DNA of 50,802 nt from an uncultured cyanobacterium (GTDB lineage Bacteria > Cyanobacteriota > Cyanobacteriia > PCC-6307 > Cyanobiaceae). Location of the stretch: positions 1 through 50,802 of the forward strand of contig CAIZQU010000015.1 of assembly GCA_903935205.1 (NCBI GenBank). The letters are read 5' to 3'. Positions 37,741-46,207 of the stretch are shown here, in pieces. Every line of letters begins with the position of its first letter. The first letter of the stretch is position 1. Under the pieces are notes generated by a model, which made no database searches, was not told the origin of the DNA, and saw nothing but the letters and a program-made list of their open reading frames with translations. Both the position numbers and the translations under genes were made by a program.

Positions 37741-38292
37741 TCAGATCGGGGAGGAGAGCAGGCGGCCGTCGCTGGCGAGCTGCAGGGTCTGGCCGAGCTC
37801 GGTCTCGATGGCGATCAGTTCGTCGCGGTGGGCCCGCAGCCGCAGGGTGCTGCCGGGGCGCTGTGGATCTTCGATCAGGCGGAGTTCGAGAATCTCGGCC
37901 CGCTCGGCGCGGCGGCGGTAGAGCAGGCCGGCGCCTGGACCCAGCAGGGCCAGCAGCAGGGGCCACCAGCCCAGGCCAGGCCAGAGCTGACGGAGCACCA
38001 GACCCAGGCAGGCGGCGCCGACGGCCCCCAGCAGGGAGAGCAGCAGGGCCAGGGGGGCACTGGCGCTCACCTGGCCGCGAAAACGCAGCAGCCGCCGGTC
38101 GGCGTCACCGCCCTCCCGCTGCCAGCCCCGCTGGCCGAGCCAGCCGCAGAGCCCATCGAGAACCTCGAGGGCTGGCCGCGGCGAGTGCACATCCACAACC
38201 GTGGTGCGGTCCTTGCTGGCCGCCCGCAGAAAAAAGACCAGGCCCACCGCCAGCAGCAGGGTGAGCAGCAGGGTGGAAGCCAGCGTGGGCAT
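37741..38292 (-). CDS. CCB2/CCB4-like cofactor assembly of complex C protein
   Basis: Thylakoid membrane protein (DUF2930 type), 183 aa, related to chloroplast CCB2/CCB4 that help attach heme c_i to cytochrome b6. One N-terminal transmembrane helix (TLLLTLLLAVGLVFFLRAASK) is followed by a soluble stretch. Two closely spaced hydrophobic segments then follow (LALLLSLLGAVGAACLGLVL and GWWPLLLALLGPGAGLLYR), and then a C-terminal domain with LRLRAHRDELIAIETELG. ATG 38292 opens with MPTLAST. Divergent from RNase D with 125 bp between starts. The assignment is by recalled family pattern. Confidence 0.72.
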   Translation of the reverse strand: MPTLASTLLLTLLLAVGLVFFLRAASKDRTTVVDVHSPRPALEVLDGLCGWLGQRGWQREGGDADRRLLRFRGQVSASAPLALLLSLLGAVGAACLGLVLRQLWPGLGWWPLLLALLGPGAGLLYRRRAERAEILELRLIEDPQRPGSTLRLRAHRDELIAIETELGQTLQLASDGRLLSSPI

Positions 38293-38417
38293 CGGAAGCC
38301 TGCCGCGATCAGGTGGTGCATTCTCCCCCATCCCCGCCGCAGCTGGGGCCGGGGAGTGCGGCGCCTCAGGCACAGTTGATCCCGAATCCCTCCGCCGGCC
38401 TCCTCTCCGCTGCTGCC

Positions 38418-39089
38418 ATGACCCAGGCCCGCCCAGCCGCCAGCCCGCCCACGCCTTCGATACCACCGGCTCGCTTCGCGGTCTTTGATGGCGATCTGGA
38501 TGCCAGCTGGCAGGAGCTCTATGGGCAGGCCCCGGCCCTGGCGATCGATACCGAGGCCATGGGCTTGCAGCACGGCCGCGATCGACTCTGCCTGGTGCAG
38601 ATCTGCGACAGCCACGACAACGTCTGCTGCATCCGCCTGGCCAGGGGCCAGCGGCAGGCGCCTCGCCTGGCCAACCTGCTGGAGAGCCCAGCGATCGAAA
38701 AGGTGTTTCACTTCGCCCGCTTCGATGTGGCGGCCCTGGCCGAAAACCTGGGGATCCGGGTGGATCCGATCTTCTGCACCAAGATCGCCAGCCGCCTGGC
38801 CCGCACCTATGCGCCGCGCCATGGCCTCAAGGAGGTGGTCAATGAGCTGGTGGGGGTGGAGCTCGACAAGCAGGCCCAGAGCTCCGATTGGGGGCGGGTC
38901 GAGGAGCTGAGCGATGCGCAGCTGGCCTATGCCGCCGGCGATGTGCGCTGGCTGCTGGCGGCCCGGGATCGGCTGGAGGTGATGCTGCGCCGCGAGGATC
39001 GCTGGGAACTGGCCTGCCGCTGCTTCGCCTGCATCCCCGTGTTCGCCGACCTCGATCGGCAGCGGTTCGGCTCGGTGTTCGAGCACTGA
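38418..39089 (+). CDS. ribonuclease D-like 3'-5' exonuclease
   Basis: DEDDy exonuclease, 223 aa, expected to trim 3' ends of tRNA and other RNAs. All catalytic residues are visible: D44 and E46 in AIDTEAMGL, D103 in FHFARFDVAAL, Y171 and D175 in YAAGDVRWLL. The HRDC domains of E. coli RNase D are absent, as in other short cyanobacterial versions. ATG 38418 is used. Its neighbours are the divergent CCB-like gene and a convergent small hypothetical gene 27 bp away. Confidence 0.9.
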   Translation: MTQARPAASPPTPSIPPARFAVFDGDLDASWQELYGQAPALAIDTEAMGLQHGRDRLCLVQICDSHDNVCCIRLARGQRQAPRLANLLESPAIEKVFHFARFDVAALAENLGIRVDPIFCTKIASRLARTYAPRHGLKEVVNELVGVELDKQAQSSDWGRVEELSDAQLAYAAGDVRWLLAARDRLEVMLRREDRWELACRCFACIPVFADLDRQRFGSVFEH

Positions 39090-39116
39090 GATCCCGGCCC
39101 GGCAGGCGGGGGGCGA

Positions 39117-39374
39117 TCAGTCCTCCAGCATGAAGTTGACATCGTTGCCCACCGCCCCGAGCTGGTCGCTGAACAGGGTGCCGTGGTCGGTGCCGGCGGC
39201 GATGGCCTCCTCGAGCATGCGCTGGGCCAGGGCCTCTCGGGAGGCGGAATCGCGGCTGCCCTCCTGGGCGGCGCGAATCTCCACCTTGCGCCGGGCAGCG
39301 GCCTGGCTGATGCCTAGGTGGCTGGCGAGCCGGCCGCAGGCGGCGTTGTAATTGCGGTCGGGAATGCCGGCCAT
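39117..39374 (-). CDS. small conserved cyanobacterial protein of unknown function
   Basis: An 85-aa soluble protein. The ATG at 39374 begins MAGIPDRNYNAACGRLASHL, a start I recall from picocyanobacterial homologs; a further in-frame ATG at 39401 would add 9 residues. A helical, HTH-like centre (LGISQAAARRKVEIRAA) is followed by RDSASREALAQRMLEEA and a terminal DHGTLFSDQLGAVGNDVNFMLED. The helix-turn-helix-like part could bind nucleic acid, but this is not established. It is 84 bp downstream of the lipid-A-disaccharide-synthase-related gene on the same strand. Confidence 0.65.
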   Translation of the reverse strand: MAGIPDRNYNAACGRLASHLGISQAAARRKVEIRAAQEGSRDSASREALAQRMLEEAIAAGTDHGTLFSDQLGAVGNDVNFMLED

Positions 39375-39458
39375 GGGCAGCTGTGGAGATCCTTCCATCA
39401 TCCCGCCGGGGGGCTCCTAGGCCCGGCGGTCGGCCGCACGGTCGGCGGGGGGCTGCCT

Positions 39459-40712
39459 TCAGTGGTCTTCGGCTCGGTTGAGCAGGGTGGTGGCGATCGC
39501 CTCCGCCAGCCGGGCGCTGCCCCCCGCCGGCCCCATCCGCATCTGGCCGATCCACCCGAGGCGCCGCCGCTCCGCCGGGTCGTTGAGCAGCGCCGCCAGT
39601 CGGTTGCCCAGTTCAGCGCCGCTGTGGCACGGCTGCACCGCCCCGCCCAGCAGCCGGCTCTGGCGCCGTGCGAACCCGGCCTTGAACTGGGGCCCGGGGC
39701 CCGGCAGCGACAGGGCTGGGACGCCCAGGCCCACCAGCTGCTCGGTGGCGGTGCCCGCCGTGGCCAGGCCCACCTCCCCCCAGCCGGCCCAGTCAGCGAA
39801 GCGACCCGGCCCCAGCAGCAGCCGCAGCTGGCGTCGCCGCCAGGCCGCGGCGGCGCCACTGCCGATCGGAATCGGTGCTGCCGCGAAGCCATGGCGCTGC
39901 AGCAGCCCCGCCAGGCTGGCGGGGCTGGGGGCGCTGCCGGTGGCCAGCAGCACGGTGGTGGGCGGGCCGAGGGCTGGAAGGGCGGCCAGGAGCCGCTCCA
40001 GGTTGCCCAGGGCCTCCGGCAGCCGGCTGCCCGGCAGCAGCAGCAGCCGCCGCTGACCCACCAGCCAGGCCGGCAGTGGCGCGTTGGCGAGGCCATCCAT
40101 CATCGGGTTGCCGGGGGCGCTGGCGGCTACGCCATGGCGCCGCAGCCCGGCGGCGGTGAGCTCATCCCGTGCGGCCACCAGCCGGCAGCGGCCGCTGCCC
40201 ATCAGGGCCCACTCCCAGGGATCCCATTCGCTGCCCTTGAGTCGGTGGTAGGCGTCGGCCAGGGCGGTGCTGCCCCAGCCCGGTGGGGGCGGCGTGGCCC
40301 AGGTGTGATCGCTCTTGGGGGTGCCGATGAAGCCGAAGCGGCCGCCCCCCGCCCAGGCGAACAGCAGCGGCAGCAGATCGCCCACGGCCAGGATCGGTGC
40401 ACCGCCCTGGCCCCAGCGGCGCACCAGGCGCCACTGCTTCCAGCTCAGCAGGGGCAACCCGGCGGCCAGATCGCCCAGCAGCCCCCGCAGGCTCTGGTTG
40501 CTGAAGCCACCGCTGGGCAGGGCCTGGCGGGGGCCGCAGCGCTGCAGGACGCCGGCGGCTTCGGCACCGGCAAACACCCGGCCCTCCCCCACCAGGGGCA
40601 GCACCACCAGCTCCAGGCCCGGCCGCCGTTCGGCCAGGGCTTCCAGCACCCGCAGGGCGATCAGATCCTCCCCATGGCCGTTGCTCAGAACCAGCAGACG
40701 GGGGGGAGGCAT
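39459..40712 (-). CDS. lipid-A-disaccharide synthase-related protein
   Basis: A 417-aa GT-B-fold protein found throughout cyanobacteria, distinct from true LpxB. It begins RLLVLSNGHGEDLIALRVLEAL, where the NGHGED motif marks this family. FGFIGTPKSDHTW and a central RRLLLLPGSRLPEALGNL follow (the start of the second Rossmann domain). The donor-site region is VGLATAGTATEQLVGLGVPALSLPGPGPQF. The substrate is unknown; a cell-envelope glycolipid role is often assumed. ATG 40712 begins the conserved protein. It is divergent from tRNA-Cys with about 45 bp between. Confidence 0.85.
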   Translation of the reverse strand: MPPPRLLVLSNGHGEDLIALRVLEALAERRPGLELVVLPLVGEGRVFAGAEAAGVLQRCGPRQALPSGGFSNQSLRGLLGDLAAGLPLLSWKQWRLVRRWGQGGAPILAVGDLLPLLFAWAGGGRFGFIGTPKSDHTWATPPPPGWGSTALADAYHRLKGSEWDPWEWALMGSGRCRLVAARDELTAAGLRRHGVAASAPGNPMMDGLANAPLPAWLVGQRRLLLLPGSRLPEALGNLERLLAALPALGPPTTVLLATGSAPSPASLAGLLQRHGFAAAPIPIGSGAAAAWRRRQLRLLLGPGRFADWAGWGEVGLATAGTATEQLVGLGVPALSLPGPGPQFKAGFARRQSRLLGGAVQPCHSGAELGNRLAALLNDPAERRRLGWIGQMRMGPAGGSARLAEAIATTLLNRAEDH

Positions 40713-40756
40713 GCCATGGCTGATACGATCCGTGCAAGGGAGTTTGCTCCCCGGCC

Positions 40757-40827
40757 GGCGGCATGGCCAAGTGGTAAGGCAGAGGATTGCAAATCCTTTA
40801 CCCCCAGTTCGAATCTGGGTGCCGCCT
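40757..40827 (+). tRNA. tRNA-Cys(GCA)
   Basis: A 71-nt cloverleaf: acceptor GGCGGCA pairs with TGCCGCC, discriminator T. The anticodon loop TTGCAAA gives anticodon GCA. T arm CCCAG-TTCGAAT-CTGGG. CCA is not encoded. The DNA downstream is a repeat island. Confidence 0.95.
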
Positions 40828-41112
40828 CTTTTCACTCATCCGAAAAAGCGATCGCTGGCAAGACCTCAGGGTCGATGGCCAGCTCTGGCTATGGGCGCCA
40901 TCCCGGCGGATTCCTGCTGGTCGGATCTTTAAGGCCATGCGATATCTTCTGCCGCAGGATCTGCCGTTGAGGTTGTCCAACCGGGCAATAGATCGGCAAC
41001 GGCGACGAGGCGGTGGTTCGGAACCCACGCCACGCTGGCTGAGCGACCTGTCCACGCAACCTGGACAACCCAACCCAGCGAGCGATTCGGCCTGGCAGCT
41101 TCTCAAGCGTCT
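40828..41112. other. non-coding stretch between tRNA-Cys and MITE copy 2
   Basis: About 285 bp with no recognised gene. It includes a HIP1 octamer (40848-40855). A short frame from 40946 reads MRYLLPQDLPLRLSNRAIDRQ without recognised similarity and runs into the MITE. No duplicated tRNA 3' end was seen. Confidence 0.5.
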
Positions 41113-41379
41113 AGGAGCCTGTTGCGCGTAGCCGCATTGGCTCCAGATCCCTGGGGAGATCCCGCGACACAACGGAACAGGATCTCCCATGGATCTCATC
41201 CGCATTGGGATTGCGGCTCCGTGTCAAAGGGCAGATGGATGGCACGGCAGCAGATCTTGCGACGACGCTGCAGAGATGTGCTTGATGCCCTTTGTCTCAG
41301 GATGAGGCCGCGATCGGCGCCGCTTCGGGTTCGTCATTGTTCAGGGCCTGGCCTGTCGACCTACGCGCAACAGGCTCCT
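41113..41379 (+). mobile_element. MITE-like element, copy 2
   Basis: Same orientation and length as copy 1, with about ten substitutions. Left terminus AGGAGCCTGTTGCGCGTAG (41113-41131) and right terminus CTACGCGCAACAGGCTCCT (41361-41379) are perfect inverted repeats of each other. The internal hairpin GGGAGATCC/GGATCTCCC is conserved. Both copies are followed by TGGxCGAAG and preceded by CT, so the true edges may reach a few bases further. It abuts an IS630-type transposase remnant. Confidence 0.82.
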
Positions 41380-41385
41380 GGCCGA

Positions 41386-41537
41386 AGGCTTCTGCGAAGC
41401 AGCAGGAACCGATCGCCAAAATCGAGCCATTCATCGCCAACGACAACAAGGGCGCAGCTCCTTTCAGCTGGACGGCAACCGCCGATTCAATCCTGGCGAA
41501 GCTCCAGCACCTTTGCTCGCCAATTCCTGGGAGGTGA
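41386..41537 (+). pseudogene. IS630-family transposase remnant (C-terminal tail)
   Basis: The plus frame ending at TGA 41537 encodes AKIEPFIANDNK and PFSWTATADSILAKLQHLC. This is the characteristic end of IS630-type transposases (an I..FI..N....PF.WT..AD.ILAKI.RLC pattern). About 50 codons remain; the DDE catalytic core is absent. The upstream boundary is the right terminus of MITE copy 2, so the element either inserted into or recombined with the transposase gene. The tail is out of context with neighbouring genes and surely non-functional. Confidence 0.65.
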
Positions 41538-41587
41538 TGCCAGGGGAGCCTCGTCCCGCTGATGGGTCTCGGGTGGATGGCCCTGGC

Positions 41588-41872
41588 TCAGCTCCCCTCC
41601 CCGTGCTCCACCACCCCAGCGTGCTGCAGCGGCTCCGCTGATGCCGCCGCGGAGGATCGACGACCGCTGCCGCGTTGGCGCCAGACCGACTGGGCGGTGG
41701 CGTAGAGCGACGACTGCATCTCGCCGAGGAAGCGCTCGAGGCGATGGCGCGTCTCCTCCCCCTGGACGAGCTCGTCGGAGAAGGCGCCGGCGTGGCACAG
41801 ATCGATCAACAGGGCCACCTCTTCGGAAGAGAGGCAGATCAGATGCTGATCGTTGTGATGGGTGACCTTCAT
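41588..41872 (-). CDS. small conserved hypothetical protein
   Basis: A 94-aa protein from ATG 41872. The first 70 residues (MKVTHHNDQHLICLSSEEVA, then LLIDLCHAGAFSDELVQ, then RHRLERFLGEMQSSLYATAQ) are regular helices with good codon bias, and I recall similar picocyanobacterial proteins. The last 25 residues are Ser/Ala-rich and variable. The frame remains open upstream to 42163, but that extension has no recognisable features. No function is known. It borders the IS630 remnant downstream. Confidence 0.6.
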   Translation of the reverse strand: MKVTHHNDQHLICLSSEEVALLIDLCHAGAFSDELVQGEETRHRLERFLGEMQSSLYATAQSVWRQRGSGRRSSAAASAEPLQHAGVVEHGEGS

Positions 41873-42196
41873 GGCTCCTGCCCTGGCCGAGGCCTGGACG
41901 CCGACACGACGCCGTTGTTCTACGCCGACCAGCTGCTCAGGGAGGGAGTGAAAACCGAAGCCAGCCCGGTTGGCGATCAGCTCCAGGGGAGCAGACGGGT
42001 GAACAGTTCGACCACAGCAAAACCGATCAGGGCTGTCATGGCGAGCAAAGAACTGGGACGGGCCATGGCGGAGGAGCATTGGATTTGCCCCAAACCTAAA
42101 GGCATCCTTAAGGAGCCGGCTGTTCGCCTGCGACATCTGTGCCGAGCCTCCACATCCCGACACAACCCGACATGTTGCGCCGATGGATCCATGCCG

Positions 42197-42304
42197 TCAG
42201 TAACCGGAATCGGCCACGCAGGCTCCGATGCAGGTGAGACCGTTGCTGGCCGTGCGACCGCAATGGTCGCAGAGCACCGCTTCGGCGGGCGTGTTTTCTT
42301 CCAT
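42197..42304 (-). CDS. 35-residue cysteine-rich mini-protein
   Basis: ATG 42304 gives MEENTPAEAVLCDHCGRTAS and then NGLTCIGACVADSGY. The spacing CxxC...CxxxC resembles a tiny zinc ribbon, and the CxxCGRTxxNGxxCxGxCVADxxY pattern is one I recall from other picocyanobacteria. An open frame extends upstream to 42451 but is low-complexity (Ser/Ala/Gly). Because short frames are easily spurious, existence rests on the motif alone. Function unknown; metal binding is inferred. Confidence 0.5.
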   Translation of the reverse strand: MEENTPAEAVLCDHCGRTASNGLTCIGACVADSGY

Positions 42305-42511
42305 CACGTCAGCCTGACCTTCCACCGTGCCACTGGAGCCCACCCCAGGTATCCCAGCGGCGCTTGCCCCGATCTGTGCCACCGGGCCTTTCACCGGGCT
42401 GACGGCCGGGGACACGGTGGCCGCTGGGCCTGAGCTGGCGGAGGAGATCACGGGGGGTTAAGCGCTGCCGCAAGGGACCGATCATGGCGCCCATGCCCCG
42501 CCGCCGCGCCC

Positions 42512-43486
42512 ATGCCCACCACCCCGTCGCCTCCCACCATCGGCGTGGGTACCTGGGCCTGGGGAAACAGTTTTCTCTGGGGCTATGAGCCGGGCCAGGA
42601 CGCCGCCCTCGAGCAGGGCTTCCGCTGCTGCGTCGATCTGGGCCTCCATGTTTTCGACAGCGCCGACTCCTACGGCACCGGCCGCTTCAACGGCCGCAGC
42701 GAAATCCTGCTGGGCCGCTTCATCGCCGCCTTGCCGCCCGAGCAACGCGCCTCCCTCACCGTGGCCACCAAGCTCGCTCCCTTCCCCTGGCGTCTGGGTC
42801 GCCGCGGCTTCGATCGGGCGCTGGAGGCCTCCCGCCTGCGCCTGCAAGGGAAGCTGGATCGGGTGCAGCTGCACTGGAGCACGGCCCGCTATGCCCCCTG
42901 GCAGGAGGGACCGCTGCTGGAGGGCCTGGCAGATGCCGTCCTGGCGGGCAGGGTGCCCCAGCTTGGGGTGTCGAACATGGGCCCGCGGCGGCTGCGGCGG
43001 GTGCAGCTCCATCTGGCGGAGCGGGGGGTGCCCCTGCGAAGCCTGCAGGTGCAGGCTTCGCTTCTGGCGCCCGAACCCTTCCGTCCCGGTGGCATCGCCG
43101 AGGTCTGCGCAGAGCTGGGTGTGGAGCTGATCGCCTACAGCCCCCTGGCTCTGGGCCTTCTGGCCCGCCCGCCGGGCCCCCTGCCGCCCCTGCCCCGGGG
43201 CCCCCGGGGCCTGCTGTTCCGACGACTCTGGCCCGGCTTGCAGCCGCTCCTGGAAACCCTGCAGGCGATCGCTGCCGAACGACGGGCCAGTCAGGTGGCG
43301 GTGGCGCTCAATTGGTGTCGGGCCCACGGCGCCCTGCCGATTCCCGGCATCCGCAGCGCTGACCAGGCCAAGGGGGCCGCAGCAGCCCTGGACTGGACCC
43401 TCAGCACTGCGGAGCGTGAGACCCTCGACACCCTGGCCCTGGCCGGCCGGGCACGGATGCCCGCCAACCCGTTCAGCAGCGACTAG
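42512..43486 (+). CDS. aldo/keto reductase
   Basis: NADPH-dependent oxidoreductase of the AKR superfamily, 324 aa, (beta/alpha)8 barrel. The catalytic tetrad is complete: D49 and Y54 in FDSADSYGTG, K87 in VATKLAP, H121 in VQLHWST. The cofactor region near the end reads IPGIRSADQAKGAAAALDWTLS, with the Arg that binds the 2'-phosphate. QVAVALNWC precedes it. Substrate cannot be read from sequence. ATG 42512. The stop overlaps the convergent hypothetical gene by 4 bp. Confidence 0.92.
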   Translation: MPTTPSPPTIGVGTWAWGNSFLWGYEPGQDAALEQGFRCCVDLGLHVFDSADSYGTGRFNGRSEILLGRFIAALPPEQRASLTVATKLAPFPWRLGRRGFDRALEASRLRLQGKLDRVQLHWSTARYAPWQEGPLLEGLADAVLAGRVPQLGVSNMGPRRLRRVQLHLAERGVPLRSLQVQASLLAPEPFRPGGIAEVCAELGVELIAYSPLALGLLARPPGPLPPLPRGPRGLLFRRLWPGLQPLLETLQAIAAERRASQVAVALNWCRAHGALPIPGIRSADQAKGAAAALDWTLSTAERETLDTLALAGRARMPANPFSSD

Positions 43487-44133
43487 CTGCCGCTGGCCCG
43501 GGGCGGATCGGGCGTCAGCACCACCGGCAGGGCCTCGGGCTTGGGCAGGCGGTTGTCGCCGCCCTGGAGCAGCCTCAGCACCTGGGGGTCCTGGCTGGTG
43601 GGGGAGAGCCCGTCGGGATCGGAGGGACTGCAGGCGGCGAGCGCCTCCTGGAGCAGGGAGTCGAAGGTGCTGCCGGGCAGGCGATGGCGGGCCAGCTCCA
43701 GGAAGGCGCGGGCCAGGGATTCACCGGCGGCGCTGCGCAGGGCCGGGTTGCTGCGACGAAGCTCCTGCTCCTGGGCGATCGAGGCGAGGAAGCGTTCTGT
43801 GACATCCCGCTTAGTGGTGGCCCGGATGCGGGTGTCCTGATCGGTGGGGGTCAGGCTCAGCTGGTTGTGGAGTTCGTCGAGGCGGCGGTTGAGGCTGTCG
43901 AGCACCTCCCGGGCTTCCCGCTCGATCTGGCTGAGCTGCCCGTCGGAGAGTCTGGGCAGATCGGCCACGTACACCTTGCCGTGGTCGCGCAGGGTCAGGA
44001 AGGTGGGGCGCTGGCCTCCCTCCCGTGGGCTGGTGGTCTCACGCAGGCGTGGCCTGGGCTGCTGGGGGCGCTGGGGGGGTATGGGGCCGGCGGAGGAGCG
44101 GCGGCGGGTGATTCGGGACGAGGTATCGAACAT
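43483..44133 (-). CDS. conserved cyanobacterial hypothetical protein
   Basis: A 216-aa soluble protein of unknown function. The first 40 residues are basic and Pro-rich (RITRRRSSAGPIPPQRPQQP). Then comes a conserved-looking core, RPTFLTLRDHGKVYVADLP, followed by long helices with coiled-coil character (LSQIEREAREVLDSLNRRLD...). Next are TTKRDVTERFLASIAQEQEL and LARAFLELARHRLPGSTFDS. ATG 44133. It lies 96 bp downstream of purM on the same strand. I recall similar proteins in Synechococcus but no named domain. Confidence 0.65.
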   Translation of the reverse strand: MFDTSSRITRRRSSAGPIPPQRPQQPRPRLRETTSPREGGQRPTFLTLRDHGKVYVADLPRLSDGQLSQIEREAREVLDSLNRRLDELHNQLSLTPTDQDTRIRATTKRDVTERFLASIAQEQELRRSNPALRSAAGESLARAFLELARHRLPGSTFDSLLQEALAACSPSDPDGLSPTSQDPQVLRLLQGGDNRLPKPEALPVVLTPDPPRASGS

Positions 44134-44229
44134 GCGAGCACAACAAGAACTTCGAACTGGAAACGATCTGCTACCGCGATCGTTCCCTGGGCACCCTACG
44201 GGGGGGCGTACCGGGGCGTCAGTGTGCCC

Positions 44230-45276
44230 TCAGTACGGCAATCCGGCCAGGGGCTGGCCGCCGCCGCTGCCGGCACCGGCCGCCACCTGACCCAACTCCC
44301 AGGCCTGATGGCCAGCGGCTGCACAGGCGGCCAGAACCCCAGCTGCCGCCTCCTGGGGCACCACCATGCAGAAGCCCACCCCAAGGTTGAAGGTCTCCCA
44401 GAGGTCCGCCTCGGGTACCCCGCCCCGCTCCTGCAGCCAACGGAACAGGGCTGGACGGCTCCAGCTGCTCGGATCGACCACCCCATGCACCCCGTCCGGC
44501 AGGCAGCGGGGCAGGTTCTCGGGAAGGCCGCCGCCGGTGATGTGGGCCATGCCGTGGATGGGCGCCCCCTGTTGCAGGAGTTGTCGCACCAGCGCGGCGT
44601 ACAGGGTGGTGGGGGTGAGCAGGCTGGCGATCAGGGGCGGGCCATCGCTGCCCAGGCGGGTATCGGCATCGGCGCCCTCGGCTTCCAGGATGCGGCGCAC
44701 CAGGCTGAAGCCGTTGCTGTGCACGCCGCTGCTGGCCACCGCCAGGATCCTGTGGCCGGCCTCGATCCGTCGGCCGTCGATCAGCTCCTCCTCTTCGACC
44801 ACCGCCAGGCAGAAGCCGGCCAGGTCGTAACGGTCGGCGCCGTAGAAGCCGGGCATCTCCGCGGTCTCCCCACCCAGCAGCGCGCAGCCGCTGCTGCGGC
44901 AGCCGGCCGCGATGCCCTCCACCACCTCCGCCAGGGTGGCGGGGCTGAGCTTGCCGGTGGCGATGTAATCCAGGAAGAGCAGCGGTTCGGCGCCGCTGGT
45001 GATCACGTCGTTGACGCACATCGCCACCAGGTCGATGCCGACGCCGTGGTGGCCACCATGGGCCTGGGCCAGGTCGAGCTTGGTGCCGACCCCATCGGTG
45101 CCCGCCACCAGCAGGGGGCGGCGCAGTCCAGCCGGTAGCCGGCAGAGGCCGCCGAAGCCCCCCAGGGCGCCGATCACCTCCGGCCGTCGCGTGGCGTCGA
45201 CGCTGGCGCGGATGCGATCGACGAAGGCCCGGCCAGCGGCCACGTCGACGCCGGCGCTGCGGTAGTCCATGGTCAT
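44230..45276 (-). CDS. purM: phosphoribosylformylglycinamidine cyclo-ligase
   Basis: Fifth step of purine synthesis: ATP-dependent closure of the imidazole ring to AIR; 348 aa. Landmarks: [95 protein letters not shown], and [19 protein letters not shown] 45276 (MTMDYR) or ATG 45270 are both possible. The frame is open further upstream but without homology. The C-terminus after GQVAAGAG is variable. Divergent from rlpA across a 420-bp intergenic region. Confidence 0.95.
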   Translation of the reverse strand: MTMDYRSAGVDVAAGRAFVDRIRASVDATRRPEVIGALGGFGGLCRLPAGLRRPLLVAGTDGVGTKLDLAQAHGGHHGVGIDLVAMCVNDVITSGAEPLLFLDYIATGKLSPATLAEVVEGIAAGCRSSGCALLGGETAEMPGFYGADRYDLAGFCLAVVEEEELIDGRRIEAGHRILAVASSGVHSNGFSLVRRILEAEGADADTRLGSDGPPLIASLLTPTTLYAALVRQLLQQGAPIHGMAHITGGGLPENLPRCLPDGVHGVVDPSSWSRPALFRWLQERGGVPEADLWETFNLGVGFCMVVPQEAAAGVLAACAAAGHQAWELGQVAAGAGSGGGQPLAGLPY

Positions 45277-45695
45277 CGCTCTGCAGGCGGTTCCGATCCT
45301 CCGATGGCGCCGGGTTCGGGTTGGCGGCCGACGCCCCAAAACCCTCCAGGCCGTGTGCGGTCCTGGGATTGACACATGAAAGGATCGCTTCGGCTTATCC
45401 AAGAGATCAGATGTCCTGATGGATCGGGGGGTTGCCAGCGCCTGCTGGGGCCAGTGCTGCTGGGAATCTGACGGAAGTATGAAAAAAACTGATCAGTCCC
45501 GGCGCTGGGAAAAGTGGCTGGTTGCCCTCTTTTTTTGCCACTACGTTGGCGCCGTCGTTATTCATTGCCAGGAACTCACCAGGCCACTGCTCTGCTGAAT
45601 CCCGCTCCCTGCAGGCCCCTCAGTTGCAGTTCGATCCCATGGTTCTCCGGTTGTCCGGCGATGCCTCAGATCTCCGCCCGTGTGTTCCGACTGCC
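45277..45695. other. intergenic region between purM and rlpA
   Basis: About 419 bp, unusually A/T-rich in places. A TTGACA hexamer at 45369-45374 with CTTATC 19 bp on could be a sigma-70-type plus-strand promoter for rlpA. A 39-codon frame (45479-45598, [20 protein letters not shown]) has a plausible hydrophobic core but no good ribosome site, so it is only a candidate micro-ORF. Confidence 0.4.
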
Positions 45696-46181
45696 ATGCG
45701 TGCACCTCAACTTCTGGGCGCCGCCGCCCTCCTGATGCTCCCCTTCGGCAGCCCCGCCCTGGCGGCCGCCACCTCCTCCCAGACCAGCCCAGCCGCTGAC
45801 GCTGTGATCCGGGAAGCAGCTCCCTCCCCCTGGGAGGAGCGGTTCATCAGGCAGATGCCCTCGGCTCCCAAAAGCCCTCTGCAGCTCGCTTACACCACGA
45901 CCGGTCAGGCCAGCTGGTATGGTCCTGGCTTCTACGGCGGCCGCACCGCCAACGGTGAGGTCTTCCGTCCAGGCACCATGACCGCTGCCCACCGCAGCCT
46001 TCCCTTCGGCACCCGCGTGCTGGTGACGAACCTCAACAACGGCCGCAGTGCCGTCGTTCGTATCAATGATCGCGGTCCTTTCCACGGCGGCCGGATCATC
46101 GATCTCGCCCATGGCGCCGCCAGCGAGCTGGGGGTCACCTCCAGCGGGGTCGCCTCGGTCAAGCTCGAGGTCCTGCCCTGA
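45696..46181 (+). CDS. rlpA: RlpA-like double-psi beta-barrel protein
   Basis: Septal ring lytic transglycosylase family, exported, 161 aa. ATG 45696 is chosen because it begins a signal peptide (MRAPQLLGAAALLMLPFGSP, cleavage near ALAAA). The RlpA double-psi barrel follows: TTTGQASWYGPGFYGGRTAN, then LPFGTRVLVTNLNNGRS, then VRINDRGPFHGGRIIDLAHG, with the catalytic-type Asp and His of the family. There is no C-terminal SPOR domain. It likely cleaves or binds peptidoglycan in the periplasm. A terminator follows at 46208-46243. Confidence 0.88.
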   Translation: MRAPQLLGAAALLMLPFGSPALAAATSSQTSPAADAVIREAAPSPWEERFIRQMPSAPKSPLQLAYTTTGQASWYGPGFYGGRTANGEVFRPGTMTAAHRSLPFGTRVLVTNLNNGRSAVVRINDRGPFHGGRIIDLAHGAASELGVTSSGVASVKLEVLP

Positions 46182-46207
46182 GCCCTGGCGGATCACGCCT
46201 GCCCAGC

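Noticed and set aside
40828-41112. Integrated element at tRNA-Cys
   Set aside because: No integrase and no duplicated tRNA 3' end; only a MITE and a transposase remnant are present.
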